Notes: a model not told the origin generated them from the letters alone. A stretch of 64,000 bases of DNA from Thermobifida alba (GCF_023208015.1 NZ_CP051627.1:4074422-4138421), one strand, 5' to 3'. Numbered from the stretch's first letter, positions 43,101 through 52,128 are shown. Numbers and translations: made by a program.

Positions 43101-45122
43101 ATGGGCGCTCCAAAGAGCTGTGCTGACCGTGGACTCGTCCCCGTGGTGACGATCGGAGTCGGAGTCTGGCTTCTCCTCGACATCCTCCGGGTGTGGCTCC
43201 CGTCGCTGATCACGATCTTCGGCCAGGCCGGGACGACACCACCGCAGGCCCCCGGGCTCTTCGCGCTCGGCTGGTTCCTGACTCCCCTGCCGGTGTTGTT
43301 CCTGCGTTCCCTGTCCGCCAGGAGCAAGACGGCCGAACAGTCCGCCCGGCTTCCGCTGGACCTGTGGTTCGCGATCCTGCTGGGCGCGGTGCGACTGGCG
43401 CTCCAGGCCGCCGACGGAGAGCAGTTCCAGCTGTACGCGGCCTCCGTCGGAGTCTTCGCGGGACTGACCTGGCTGGCCACGATCGTCGTGCGGACGAGGC
43501 GCTCCCTGCTGCGCGGGGTCGCGTGCGGCATCGCCCTGGCCACTCTCACCCACGCCGCCCTCGGCACCTACGCGGCGGTGTGGCGTCCGGGAGTGCTCGG
43601 CTGGGCGGTCGCGGCCGCGCAGGTCCTGCTGTTCGGCTGGATGCTGACCAGGACACCCCGGCTCACCCGGGACGACCTCGACGGACAGGCCGCGGACCCG
43701 GTGCTGTGCCTCCTGCTGCCGCCCGCGCTGCTGATCGCCGGCACGGTCACGGCCTCGCCGGCCAGAGCCGAGGCGGCCGTCGGCTGGCCGGACGGCTGGG
43801 CCGCGGCGCTCGTCGCGGTCGCGGTGGCGGTGGCCGCCGTCGTCGCCGGAGCGTCCGCCACCCCCGGACGCACGCCGCTCCTTCCCGGAGTGGCACTGGT
43901 CGCCTCGGTCGCCGTCGCGCTCTTCGCCACCACGGTGCACGAGGGGGTGCCCGGGCTGCTGCCGCCCTACGCGGTCGTCGCCCAGGCGGTGGGGGCGGTC
44001 GCCCTCGTCGCCTGCCTGGTCTGGGCCGACTGGCCGGGAGCGCGGGGACGCTCCCCCCGGGCCACCAACGCCGGCCTGGCCGTGTTCTGCGGCAACCTCG
44101 TCTTCCTGGGGGGCCTCTTCGGCTACTACGCCGGCTACGACCTGGGCTACCGCGCCGACGCCCTGCTGGTGGCCGTGGCGCTGCTGATCGCCGTGGTGGC
44201 GACCGCGCACGGACGGCTCAAGGACCGCGACTCGGGCAGCCGGGTCCGCCGGTCCGTGTTCTACCGCTGGCCGGGAGCGGTGCTCGCGACGGCCGCGGCG
44301 GTCGCGGCCGCCCTCCTCCCGCAGTTCGTCGCGGTGCACGCGATCCCCCCGCCCCTCTACAGCATCGGCCGGGGCAACGCCGACGAACTGCGGGTGGTCT
44401 CCTACAACCTGCGCATGGGGTACGGCATCACCGGCACCTACGACATCGAGGGGGCGGTCAGGACCATCCAGCGGGCCGACCCCGACGTGGTCCTGCTCAG
44501 CGAGGTGGACCGGGGCTGGTTCCTCAACGGGGGACAGGACACCCTGAGCGTGCTGGCCGCGGCGCTCGACATGCAGGCCGTGTTCGCCCCCGCCGCCGAC
44601 CAGGTCTGGGGCGACGCCGTACTGACCCGGCTGCCGATCGTGGAGACCGTCGGCCACCCGCTGCGCTCCTACGGCGCCCCGATCGGTGCGCAGGCACTGT
44701 CCGTGGTGGTCCAGCACGGCACCACCGAGATCGAGGTGATCGCCACCCATCTGCAACCGTCCGCCGTCGAGTCGGACACCGAGCCGGGCAAGGAGCCGAC
44801 CATGCAGGCCGCGGACCTGGCCGACATCGTCATCGAACGCGCGGGGCAGGGACGCCCCATCGTCGTGGGCGGCGACTTCAACTTCGCGCCGAACGGCGTG
44901 GCCTGGCGGGAGATGGAACGCGCCGGACTCTACGACGCACTGTTCCGGGTGCGTCCCTCCCCCACCTTCCCGGCCGAGGACCCGGAGCAGGAGATCGACC
45001 ACATCTTCGCCACCGGCGGCCTCGACCGGAAGCAGGGCGCGGTACTCGACGCCCCCTACTCGGACCACCTCGCCGTCATGGCCGTGCTGCGGGTGGAACG
45101 GCCCGCGGTGTACGGGACCTGA
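43101..45122 (+). CDS. Multi-pass membrane protein with C-terminal endonuclease/exonuclease/phosphatase domain
   Basis: 673 residues. The first ~415 form about 12 membrane helices. The C-terminal soluble domain has EEP-fold motifs: VVSYNLRMGYG, DVVLLSEVDRGW, VIATHLQPS, VVGGDFNFAP and a terminal YSDHLAVMAVL, giving the catalytic Asn, Glu, Asp-x-Asn and Asp-His. The layout resembles Cwh43-like proteins that act on lipids or GPI-type anchors, so a phosphodiesterase on the outer face is more likely than a nuclease. ATG 43101 follows AGGAG. It follows an AT-rich region at 42995-43045. Confidence 0.82.
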   Translation: MGAPKSCADRGLVPVVTIGVGVWLLLDILRVWLPSLITIFGQAGTTPPQAPGLFALGWFLTPLPVLFLRSLSARSKTAEQSARLPLDLWFAILLGAVRLALQAADGEQFQLYAASVGVFAGLTWLATIVVRTRRSLLRGVACGIALATLTHAALGTYAAVWRPGVLGWAVAAAQVLLFGWMLTRTPRLTRDDLDGQAADPVLCLLLPPALLIAGTVTASPARAEAAVGWPDGWAAALVAVAVAVAAVVAGASATPGRTPLLPGVALVASVAVALFATTVHEGVPGLLPPYAVVAQAVGAVALVACLVWADWPGARGRSPRATNAGLAVFCGNLVFLGGLFGYYAGYDLGYRADALLVAVALLIAVVATAHGRLKDRDSGSRVRRSVFYRWPGAVLATAAAVAAALLPQFVAVHAIPPPLYSIGRGNADELRVVSYNLRMGYGITGTYDIEGAVRTIQRADPDVVLLSEVDRGWFLNGGQDTLSVLAAALDMQAVFAPAADQVWGDAVLTRLPIVETVGHPLRSYGAPIGAQALSVVVQHGTTEIEVIATHLQPSAVESDTEPGKEPTMQAADLADIVIERAGQGRPIVVGGDFNFAPNGVAWREMERAGLYDALFRVRPSPTFPAEDPEQEIDHIFATGGLDRKQGAVLDAPYSDHLAVMAVLRVERPAVYGT

Positions 45123-45187
45123 GGGCCGCCGGGCGAAGCGGTCGGGCCGGTGCGGAAGACCGGCGGCGGTCCCCTAGCCTCGATGGT

Positions 45188-45988
45188 GTGCTTCGTGTCC
45201 TGACCTCACCTCGGATGTTGGCCTTCCACGCGCTGCTGCTCGTGGTGGTGCCCTCGTTCATCGCCCTGGGCTTCTGGCAGTACGGACGTGCCGAGGACAA
45301 AGCCGCGGCGGTCGAGCAGCAGGAGAGCAACCTCGCCGCGGACCCGGTGCCGATCGACGAGCTGACCTCGGTCGGCGGCGAGGTCGCCCGCGAGGACCGC
45401 TGGCGGCGGGTCACCGTCACGGGGACCTACGACGCGGGGCGGGAGCTCCTGGTGCGCAACCGGAACGGCTCCGGCGGGGTCGGCATGCACGTCCTCACCC
45501 CCCTGGTGACCGAGGACGGCACCGCGGTGCTGGTCAACCGGGGCTGGGTGGCACAGCCGCCCACCGCGACCGCGCGCCCCGAGGTGCCGCCCGCCGCAGA
45601 GGGGAAGGTCACGGTGGTCGGACGGCTGCAGCTCTCGGAGACCCCCGAGAACACCGGGATCCGCCCCCGGGACGGCCTCCCCGAAGGGCAGATCATGCTC
45701 ATCGACGTGGCCGCCATCGCCGAGGACCTGCCCTACGACCTGTACGAGGGGTACGTGGAACTGGTCGAGGAGACCCCGGCGCCGGCGGCCGCGCCCGAAC
45801 CGGTCGAGGTGGCCGAGGTCGACACGGGGATGAACTTCTCCTACGCGGTCCAGTGGTGGGCCTTCACCGTCATCGCGGTCGGCGGATGGGTCTTCCTGAT
45901 CCGCCGCGAACTCCAGGAGGCGGCCCAGGACGCGTCCGTGCCGCGGGAGGAGTCGTCCGCCGCGTCCGGCCCCGTCTCCCGGACCTGA
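45188..45988 (+). CDS. SURF1-family cytochrome oxidase assembly protein
   Basis: 266 residues from GTG 45188. An N-terminal membrane helix (MLAFHALLLVVVPSFIALGF) with the SURF1 GFWQYGRAEDK motif, then the conserved beta region GTYDAGRELLVRNR, VLTPLVTEDGTAVLVNRGWV, and a C-terminal helix with NFSYAVQWWAFTVIAVGGWV. SURF1 proteins help insert heme a into aa3-type oxidase; no cytochrome oxidase genes are adjacent. Confidence 0.88.
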   Translation: MLRVLTSPRMLAFHALLLVVVPSFIALGFWQYGRAEDKAAAVEQQESNLAADPVPIDELTSVGGEVAREDRWRRVTVTGTYDAGRELLVRNRNGSGGVGMHVLTPLVTEDGTAVLVNRGWVAQPPTATARPEVPPAAEGKVTVVGRLQLSETPENTGIRPRDGLPEGQIMLIDVAAIAEDLPYDLYEGYVELVEETPAPAAAPEPVEVAEVDTGMNFSYAVQWWAFTVIAVGGWVFLIRRELQEAAQDASVPREESSAASGPVSRT

Positions 45989-46298
45989 CCGGGACCGGCG
46001 CGTCCGGCCGGTGGACGCCGCGCCGCGAAGGACCTTCGTCGGGGATCGGACAGGGGAGAAACCCCAGGAAGGAGCGTTCGGCCCGGGACCTCGGTCAGCG
46101 GGGCGGCGGTGGCCGCCGTTTCCGTGTTCGGTGGAAACGTGCTGGTCAGCACGGACGGACACGGCTCCGCGCCATCAGCCGGGACGGCCGGCTCCGATGA
46201 CCTTCCGCGCCGCTCCCCCGTACCGGAGTCCCTGGCGGCCCCGGGGGAGCAGGCGTTGACTGGAGCCACCACCGGTCCCCCACGAAAGGGTGTGTGCG
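45989..46298. other. Intergenic gap
   Basis: 310 bases. The only structure seen is a weak inverted repeat GCTCCCCCG/CGGGGGAGC (46212-46250, 21-base loop). No gene was recognised. Confidence 0.35.
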
Positions 46299-46871
46299 AT
46301 GTCGGAGAAGGCCACCGAGGTTCGGACGATCCCGCCCCCCGCCCGCGGCGACCGCGCGCCGGCCGGTCCCCGCCCCGTGGTCGCCTCGTCCGCGGCGCGG
46401 GGTGTCCTCGCCGCGGTCCGGCTGTCGATCGGCTGGATCTTCCTCTGGGCGTTCCTGGACAAACTGTTCGGCCTCGGCTTCGCCACCCCGGCGGAGGGCG
46501 CCTGGGTCAACGGCGGCAGCCCCACCGAGGGGTACCTGACCAACGCCGTGTCGGGGCCCTTCGCGGAGCTCTACCGGTCCTTCGCGGGCGCGCTCTGGGC
46601 CGACGTCCTCTTCATGGCCGGTCTGCTGGGGATCGGAACGGCGCTGCTGCTCGGCATCGGGATGCGCGTCGCCGCGGCCACCGGAGCGCTCCTGCTCGTG
46701 CTGATGTGGACCGCTGTGCTGCCTCCGCAGACCAACCCCTTCATGGACGACCACATCGTCATGGCGCTCACCGTCGTCCTCCTCGCGCTGACCGACGCGG
46801 GCGACACCGCCGGCCTCGGCGGCTGGTGGAGCCGTCTGGGGATCGTGCGCCGACTGCCGGTGCTGCGCTGA
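46299..46871 (+). CDS. DoxX-family membrane protein
   Basis: 190 residues. A Pro/Ala-rich N-terminus and four membrane helices with family motifs LSIGWIFLWAFLDKLFGLGF, FMAGLLGIGTALLLGIGMRV and NPFMDDHIVMALTVVLLAL. DoxX-like proteins include a subunit of thiosulfate:quinone oxidoreductase and redox-linked membrane proteins of M. tuberculosis. ATG 46299 was preferred over GTG 46290. It ends at a hairpin (46912-46948). Confidence 0.84.
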   Translation: MSEKATEVRTIPPPARGDRAPAGPRPVVASSAARGVLAAVRLSIGWIFLWAFLDKLFGLGFATPAEGAWVNGGSPTEGYLTNAVSGPFAELYRSFAGALWADVLFMAGLLGIGTALLLGIGMRVAAATGALLLVLMWTAVLPPQTNPFMDDHIVMALTVVLLALTDAGDTAGLGGWWSRLGIVRRLPVLR

Positions 46872-46911
46872 CGCCCGCCCGGCGGGGCGGCGCCGCACGG
46901 TCCGCCGGGCC

Positions 46912-46948
46912 GGAACGGGACCGCACGACGGCTGTGCGGTCCCGTTCC
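46912..46948 (+). terminator. Hairpin after doxX-like gene
   Basis: 15-bp perfect stem (GGAACGGGACCGCAC / GTGCGGTCCCGTTCC) with a 7-base loop. Confidence 0.75.
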
Positions 46949-46977
46949 CGCGGCGGCGCCGGTGCGAGGATGGGGGC

Positions 46978-47808
46978 ATGACCGACGACCTGAGCACCGC
47001 GACCGTCGAGCGGATCGCGCGTAGACCGGCCGACGCGGGGGAGAGCGCGCGGGCCAGCAGACTGTGGTGGGAGCGCGCGGCCGACGAGTACCAGGACGAG
47101 CACGGCGAGTTCCTCGGCGACGCCGAGTTCGTGTGGGGACCCGAGGGACTGACCGAGCGGCAGGCGCGGCTGCTGGGGGCCCCGGCGGAGCTGGTGGACC
47201 GGAGGGTCCTGGAGATCGGCTGCGGCGCCGGGCAGTGCGGCCGGTGGCTGCGCGACCAGGGGGTGGCCGAGGTGGTCGGGATCGACGTGTCCGGGCGCCA
47301 GCTCCGGCACTCGCGCCGCATCGACGAGGCCACCGGGTGCGCGCTGCCCGTCGTGCAGGCCGACGCCCAGCGGCTGCCGTTCGCCGACGCCGCGTTCGAC
47401 GTGGTCTGCTCGGCCTACGGCGCCTTCCCGTTCATCCCGGACGCCCGCGCCGCGCTGGCGGAGGCCGCCCGGGTGCTGCGTCCGGGCGGGCGGCTGGCGT
47501 TCTCGGTCAGCCACCCGATCCGCTGGTGCTTCCCCGACGACCCGGGGGAGGAGGGGCTCCGGGCCCGTGACTCCTATTTCGACCGCCGCCCCTACGTGGA
47601 GGAGGACGGGCAGGGGCGCGCGCTGTACGTGGAGGCCCACCACACGATCGGCGACTGGGTGCGCGCCGTCACCGGGGCCGGGCTGCTGCTCCGCGACATC
47701 GTCGAACCCGAGTGGCCCGAACACCACACCCGGACGTGGGGCGGCTGGAGCCCGCTGCGGGGCCGCATCCTGCCGGGCACCGCGATCTTCGTCGCCGACC
47801 GCCCGTAG
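46978..47808 (+). CDS. Class I SAM-dependent methyltransferase (UbiE-like fold)
   Basis: 276 residues. SAM motif I is VLEIGCGAGQCGRWL, acidic loop GIDVSGRQL, motif II region DAQRLPFADAAFDVVCSAYG and post-motif VLRPGGRLAFSVSHP. The C-terminal part HTRTWGGWSPLRGRILPGTA is shared with actinobacterial methyltransferases of unknown substrate. A Trp-rich N-terminal segment (WWERAADEYQDEHGEFLGD) may form a lid. Confidence 0.84.
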   Translation: MTDDLSTATVERIARRPADAGESARASRLWWERAADEYQDEHGEFLGDAEFVWGPEGLTERQARLLGAPAELVDRRVLEIGCGAGQCGRWLRDQGVAEVVGIDVSGRQLRHSRRIDEATGCALPVVQADAQRLPFADAAFDVVCSAYGAFPFIPDARAALAEAARVLRPGGRLAFSVSHPIRWCFPDDPGEEGLRARDSYFDRRPYVEEDGQGRALYVEAHHTIGDWVRAVTGAGLLLRDIVEPEWPEHHTRTWGGWSPLRGRILPGTAIFVADRP

Positions 47809-47949
47809 CGGTCCCTCCCCAGGGGCCTCCGGGAGCGGCCGGGGCAGCCGGGGCGGGGCCCGTGCTCCGGCCGACGGAGGTGTGCTCCGCCGACGTGCGG
47901 GTAGCGGTGGGCGGTGACACGGTCGGACGTCGGGAGGGACGCGGACGGC

Positions 47950-48228
47950 ATGGGCGGAGTGGAGTTCGGGCTGCTGCTGATGGCGTTGCTGGGCGTGGTC
48001 GTGCCGGTGGGGGTCATCCTCGCGGTCGTGGCGGTGCTGTGGCACGCGCAGCGGTCCGCCGAGCGGCAGGTGCGTTCGCCGGAGTACCGGAAGCGGCGGT
48101 GGCTGGAGAGCGACTCGCTCGTCCAGGACCTGGACCGGCGGTTGGCCGAGGGGGAGATCGACCGGCGGGAGTACGAGCGGCTCCGGGCGAGGTACCGCGT
48201 CGAGGCACACCGGGCGTCCGGCGCGTGA
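47950..48228 (+). CDS. Small single-pass membrane protein with SHOCT-like tail
   Basis: 92 residues. One membrane helix (FGLLLMALLGVVVPVGVIL) is followed by a basic stretch and a SHOCT-like helical hairpin LVQDLDRRLAEGEIDRREYE (the L-x-G-x-I-x-x-x-E-[YF] pattern). SHOCT domains are short oligomerisation-type modules. ATG 47950 has GGGAGGG upstream; an in-frame GTG at 47914 would add 12 residues. Function unknown. Confidence 0.72.
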   Translation: MGGVEFGLLLMALLGVVVPVGVILAVVAVLWHAQRSAERQVRSPEYRKRRWLESDSLVQDLDRRLAEGEIDRREYERLRARYRVEAHRASGA

Positions 48229-48263
48229 GGACCGAGGGGCCAGGCGGACAGGGAGGAGCGGTC

Positions 48264-48503
48264 ATGGGGGTCATCCGCGCCGAGCACGTGGAGGAGCTGC
48301 TGCGTTCGGTTGACGCCGAGGCGGTGCTCGTGGTCCGGGGCGGTGCGGTCGAGGTCGTCCCGCGCGCCAGGCTCGGCGACCCCGGGTACCGGGGGGCGCT
48401 TGAGGTGGTGAGCCGCGGGGAGCTGGAAGGACGGACCGCCGGGCGGGACCCGGCCGCCCTGGCGCGCAACCTCGACACGGCGGTGGCGGGGCTGGGCGGC
48501 TGA
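48264..48503 (+). CDS. Hypothetical 79-residue protein
   Basis: A short soluble protein (MGVIRAEHVEELLRSVDAEA onward) ending TAVAGLGG. GGGAGGAG precedes ATG 48264 and the gene lies 35 bases after the SHOCT-like gene, so the two may be co-transcribed. I recognise no family. Composition (Val/Leu strands, Arg-rich turns) fits a folded small domain. Confidence 0.6.
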   Translation: MGVIRAEHVEELLRSVDAEAVLVVRGGAVEVVPRARLGDPGYRGALEVVSRGELEGRTAGRDPAALARNLDTAVAGLGG

Positions 48504-48644
48504 CGGCGGGAGGTCCTGACACCGCGGGGTCCGCGTGGGGCGGGAGCATCCCGGTCGGCACGATGGGTAAGGGCTTTCCTCTGTGGAGGCAAGGGGTGCT
48601 CGGGAAAAGCTCCACGATTCCGGCGTTGGGGGCGTGGTGGACTG

Positions 48645-48674
48645 TTGACACTGCGCTCTTTTTGTGACTACTGT
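48645..48674 (+). promoter_or_regulatory. Promoter of the pectate lyase gene
   Basis: -35 TTGACA (48645-48650), 18-base spacer, -10 TACTGT (48669-48674). Transcription would begin near 48681, inside the LacI-type palindrome and about 80 bases upstream of the start codon. Confidence 0.6.
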
Positions 48675-48678
48675 CACG
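48663..48678 (+). promoter_or_regulatory. Crp-like binding site overlapping the -10 box
   Basis: TGTGA-CTACTG-TCACG matches the Crp consensus TGTGA-N6-TCACA at nine of ten positions and overlaps the -10 box. At that position a bound protein would block transcription. The Crp encoded at 9188-9874 is the obvious candidate. Confidence 0.45.
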
Positions 48679-48691
48679 GCAAGCGCTTTCC
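48678..48691 (+). promoter_or_regulatory. LacI-family-type operator at the pectate lyase start site
   Basis: GGCAAGCGCTTTCC, an almost symmetric AAGCGCTT core with the central CG typical of LacI/CcpA/CelR-type operators, lies right at the predicted transcription start. Confidence 0.55.
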
Positions 48692-48759
48692 AGAGCGATC
48701 CCCACACCCGCCGCCCCACCCTTCCTCCGCTTCCCCCACCGGGCGGCAAGGAGAGTCCC

Positions 48760-50109
48760 ATGCGAAGAGTTGTCACCCTCGGCGTCACCCTCGCGCTGCC
48801 GCTCACGCTGGTCGTCCCGGGCAGCGCCCTGGCCCGTCCCCACCACCATCCCGGAGTGTCCCCCAAGGCCGAGCGGATCGCCCGCGAGGTGCTCGCCCCC
48901 AACGACGGCTGGGCCGCACACGGCACCGGCACCACCGGGGGCTCCGCGGCCGACGCCGACCAGGTCCACGTCGTCGACAGCTACGCCGCACTGCGTGCGG
49001 CGCTGGACGGCGGCCGCCACAACGACACCCCCAAGATCGTCTTCCTCAAGGGGCGGATCGACGCCAACACCGACGCCCAGGGCAACCGGCTCACCTGCGA
49101 CGACTACGCCGACCCCGAATACGACCTGGACGCCTACCTGGCCGCCTACCACCCCGACGTCTGGGGGTGGGACACCGAGCCGTCCGGACCCCTGGAAGAG
49201 GCCCGGGAACGCTCCTACCAGAACCAGCGGGAACAGATCGTCTTCGAGGTCGGCTCCAATACCACCATCATCGGCCTCGGCGACGACGCCGCACTGGTCG
49301 GCGCGCAGATGATGGTGGAGAGCGTCGACAACGTCATCATCCGCAACATCTCCTTCGAGACCGCCCAGGACTGCTTCCCCCAGTGGGACCCCACGGACGG
49401 CGCCGAGGGCAACTGGAACTCCGAGTTCGACGGGATCTCGGTGCGCCGCTCCACGCACGTGTGGATCGACCACAACGAGTTCAGCGACGGCGACGTGCTC
49501 GACCGCGACCTGCCCGAGTACTTCGGCCGCGAGTTCCAGGTCCACGACGGCCTGCTGGACATCACCCACGGCTCCGACCTGGTCACCGTCTCCTACAACG
49601 TGCTGCGCGACCACGACAAGACCATGCTGATCGGCAGCACCGACTCACCCACCCACGACGTCGGCAAGCTGCGGGTCACCCTGCACCACAACCGCTGGGA
49701 GAACGTGCTGCAGCGCGCCCCCCGCGTCCGCTACGGGCAGGTGCACGCCTACAACAACCACTACGTGGTCCCCGCCACGCCTGAGGGGGAGAAGACCTAC
49801 CAGTACTCCTGGGGCGTGGGGATGGAGTCGTCGCTGTACGCGGAGAACAACTACTTCGACATCGACCCGTCCGTCGACTTCTCCCAGGTCGTCGCCTACT
49901 GGAAGGGCACGCGGATGTACGAGACGGGAAGCTACGCCAACGGCCGCTCCCGGCACCACCGGACCAGCTTCCTGGAGGCGTACAACGCGGTGCACACCCC
50001 GGCCATCGAGAACCGGGCGACCTGGGAGCCCCAGCTCCACGGCCGGATCGACCCGGCCCAGTCGGTGCCGGCGAAGGTGCGCACGGCGGGCGTCGGCTGC
50101 CTCCTCTGA
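48760..50109 (+). CDS. Secreted pectate lyase, polysaccharide lyase family 1
   Basis: 449 residues. Signal peptide with MRRVVTLGVTLALPLTLVV and cleavage near ALA-RP. The right-handed beta-helix carries PL1 motifs: NTTIIGLG, FDGISVRRSTHVWIDHNEFS (vWiDH), GLLDITHGSDLVTVSYN with Ca-binding acids, and the catalytic-Arg region LRVTLHHNRWENVLQRAPRV. It cleaves polygalacturonate by beta-elimination. There is no carbohydrate-binding module. ATG 48760 follows AAGGAGAG. A perfect terminator follows and a LacI-type operator precedes it. Confidence 0.94.
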   Translation: MRRVVTLGVTLALPLTLVVPGSALARPHHHPGVSPKAERIAREVLAPNDGWAAHGTGTTGGSAADADQVHVVDSYAALRAALDGGRHNDTPKIVFLKGRIDANTDAQGNRLTCDDYADPEYDLDAYLAAYHPDVWGWDTEPSGPLEEARERSYQNQREQIVFEVGSNTTIIGLGDDAALVGAQMMVESVDNVIIRNISFETAQDCFPQWDPTDGAEGNWNSEFDGISVRRSTHVWIDHNEFSDGDVLDRDLPEYFGREFQVHDGLLDITHGSDLVTVSYNVLRDHDKTMLIGSTDSPTHDVGKLRVTLHHNRWENVLQRAPRVRYGQVHAYNNHYVVPATPEGEKTYQYSWGVGMESSLYAENNYFDIDPSVDFSQVVAYWKGTRMYETGSYANGRSRHHRTSFLEAYNAVHTPAIENRATWEPQLHGRIDPAQSVPAKVRTAGVGCLL

Positions 50110-50204
50110 CCCTCCCCGGCGGTGACTCCGCGTCCCCGAGCGGAGCCCGCCGCCACGGCTCGTCCCCGTCCCCTCCTCCCACACTCCGCGGGGAACGCAG
50201 CCCC

Positions 50205-50240
50205 CGACGGCCCCGGCGTCCTCGGACGCCGGGGCCGTCG
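50205..50240. terminator. Bidirectional 16-bp perfect hairpin
   Basis: CGACGGCCCCGGCGTC-CTCG-GACGCCGGGGCCGTCG between the convergent pectate lyase and methyltransferase genes. Confidence 0.85.
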
Positions 50241-50248
50241 CCGTCCGG

Positions 50249-50938
50249 TCAGTCCAGTGGCTTGCGCAGGTGGTGGATCCAGGCCGGGGGAAGGTTGCGG
50301 TACACGTGCTCCCGGTCCACCGCGTACCGGTTCACCCACTTCTGCACCTCCCAGCCGGACTGCACCTGGCGCAGGTAGTCGTCGAGCGGGGCGATGACCG
50401 CCTTCACCTGCTTGGTGTACAGGTAGCCGAAGAAGGACAGGTGGCCGCCGGGCCGCAGCACGGTGAAGTAGTACTCCATGATCGTGCGGACCTCGTCGGC
50501 GGTGAAGTTGGCGAACGGCAGCCCGGAGATGATCACGTCGAACCGGCGGTCCGTGCCAAGGTCGGTGACCAGCGCCTGGTGGATGGTGACGCGGTCGGCG
50601 ACCGGCACGAACACCGGGTCGTGCTTGACCAGCCCGGTCAGGTGCTCCACGAACACCGGGTTGGGTTCGACCATGTCGAAGGTGTCGCCGGGGCGCATGC
50701 GCGCGGCGACGGCGCGGGAGACCGGACCGGTTCCGGGGCCCGCCTCCAGGATGGTGACGGGGGAGTTCGGGTCCTCCCGCCGGGTGACGTAGCGGGCCAG
50801 CGAGTTGGCCAGCGCCGTCCCGCTGGGTGTGACGGCGCCCGTGGCGCGGAACGTCTGCACCGCCTGCCGGAGAAAGAGGCCGCTGTCCCGGATGAACCCG
50901 GGTAGCGGGGAGGGCTGGGGGTCACGGTTGGCTGCCAT
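50249..50938 (-). CDS. Class I methyltransferase, phospholipid N-methyltransferase-like
   Basis: 229 residues. SAM motif ILEAGPGTGPVSRAVAARM, VEPNPVFVEHL, then FDVIISGLPFANFTADEV and YFTVLRPGGHLSFFGYLYT. The E-x-G-P-G-T-G motif and the SGLPFANF loop resemble PmtA-type phosphatidylethanolamine methyltransferases and related rRNA dimethylase-like proteins. Substrate not proven. A hydrophobic/amphipathic N-terminus (FIRDSGLFLRQAVQTF) could touch membrane. Confidence 0.8.
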   Translation of the reverse strand: MAANRDPQPSPLPGFIRDSGLFLRQAVQTFRATGAVTPSGTALANSLARYVTRREDPNSPVTILEAGPGTGPVSRAVAARMRPGDTFDMVEPNPVFVEHLTGLVKHDPVFVPVADRVTIHQALVTDLGTDRRFDVIISGLPFANFTADEVRTIMEYYFTVLRPGGHLSFFGYLYTKQVKAVIAPLDDYLRQVQSGWEVQKWVNRYAVDREHVYRNLPPAWIHHLRKPLD

Positions 50939-50974
50939 GACTGCACGCTACTGCCCGAGGGGGTAAGACGGGAG

Positions 50975-51937
50975 TCAACCGGCCCGCCGTGTCGCGCCGA
51001 TCGTGTCCCGCAGGGTGGCGACGACCAGGAGTTCGGCCTGACGGCCGGGGGGAAGCAGCGACCCCAGGCCGAACATTCCGTGGAAGCCGCCGTTGATCCG
51101 CACGGTGGTGGCCGGGACCCCGGCGGCCGCCAGCGCCCGGGCGTAGGCCTCGGCCTCGTCGCGCAGCGGGTCGAAGTCGGCGCTGACCACCAGGGCGGGC
51201 GGGGCGCCGGACAGGTCGGCCGCGCGGATGGGGGAGGCGCGGAAGTCCTCGGCGTCGGCGGGATCGGCCAGGTACTGTCCGGCGAACCAGCGCATCCCCT
51301 CGGAGGTGAGGAAGTAGCCCTCGCCGTTGTCGATCCGGGACGGGTAGGGGGTGTCCTCGGACACCGGGTAGCCGCTCAGGTCGGTCACCGGGTAGATCAG
51401 CACCTGCGCGGCGAGCTGTGGGCCGCCGTCCCGGGCCAGCAGGGCGACCACCGCGGCGAGTCCGCCGCCCGCGCTGTCCCCCACGACCGCCAGCCGGGCG
51501 GGGTCCACGCCCAGGTCCGCCGCGTGGTCGGCGACCCAGCGGGTGGCCGCGAAGGCGTCCTCGACGGCCGCCGGGAACCGGTGCTCGGGGGCCAGCCGGT
51601 AGTCCACCGCGATCACGGCGGCCCCGCTCTCCGCCGCGAGCAGTCGGGCCACGTGGTCGTGGGTGTCGAGGTCGCCGACGACGTAGCCGCCGCCGTGGAG
51701 GAACACCGCGCAGCCCGTGGCGGGACCGTCCGGCGCCGGATGGTAGAGCCGGACCGGGACGGCGCCCGCGGGGGAGGGCACGGCGAGGTCGCGCACCAGG
51801 GCGACGTCGGCTCCCACGACTCTGCGGTCGCGCCGCGAGGAGCGCAGCAGCACGGCGTCCACCCCGACGGCGCCGGGCCGGGGGGAGGAGGCGGTGAGTT
51901 CGTCGATGAACCGGCGGGTCTCCGGACTGAGCGGCAT
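50975..51937 (-). CDS. Alpha/beta hydrolase of the hormone-sensitive-lipase/acetyl-esterase family
   Basis: 320 residues with all HSL-family residues: oxyanion motif VFLHGGGYVVGD, nucleophile VVGDSAGGGLAA, acid in SADFDPLRDEA and His in NGGFHGMF. It hydrolyses short acyl esters. ATG 51937 has GGAAGG eight bases upstream; the longer ORF to 52111 overlaps the purQ promoter region. It is divergent from purQ. With the pectate lyase nearby, an acetyl esterase acting on plant material is conceivable but unproven. Confidence 0.89.
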   Translation of the reverse strand: MPLSPETRRFIDELTASSPRPGAVGVDAVLLRSSRRDRRVVGADVALVRDLAVPSPAGAVPVRLYHPAPDGPATGCAVFLHGGGYVVGDLDTHDHVARLLAAESGAAVIAVDYRLAPEHRFPAAVEDAFAATRWVADHAADLGVDPARLAVVGDSAGGGLAAVVALLARDGGPQLAAQVLIYPVTDLSGYPVSEDTPYPSRIDNGEGYFLTSEGMRWFAGQYLADPADAEDFRASPIRAADLSGAPPALVVSADFDPLRDEAEAYARALAAAGVPATTVRINGGFHGMFGLGSLLPPGRQAELLVVATLRDTIGATRRAG

Positions 51938-52128
51938 GGGGGCGGACCTTCCGTCGAGGGACATCCAGACGATAACCGCCCAGCCCGGGCGGTCCCTTGG
52001 TGACGTGGTGCGGGGAAAGCGCCACGACCGCCACCCCGCGCAGCGGGTAGTCTCGTAGATGGTCGAGCTGTTCGGGACGAGACTCGGCCCAGGCCTTGCT
52101 CCCATCGACATTTTCGGAGAGTGCCCAT

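Noticed and set aside
51938-52111. N-terminal extension of the HSL-type esterase
   Set aside because: ATG 51937 has a proper Shine-Dalgarno and matches family starts; the extension covers the purQ promoter.
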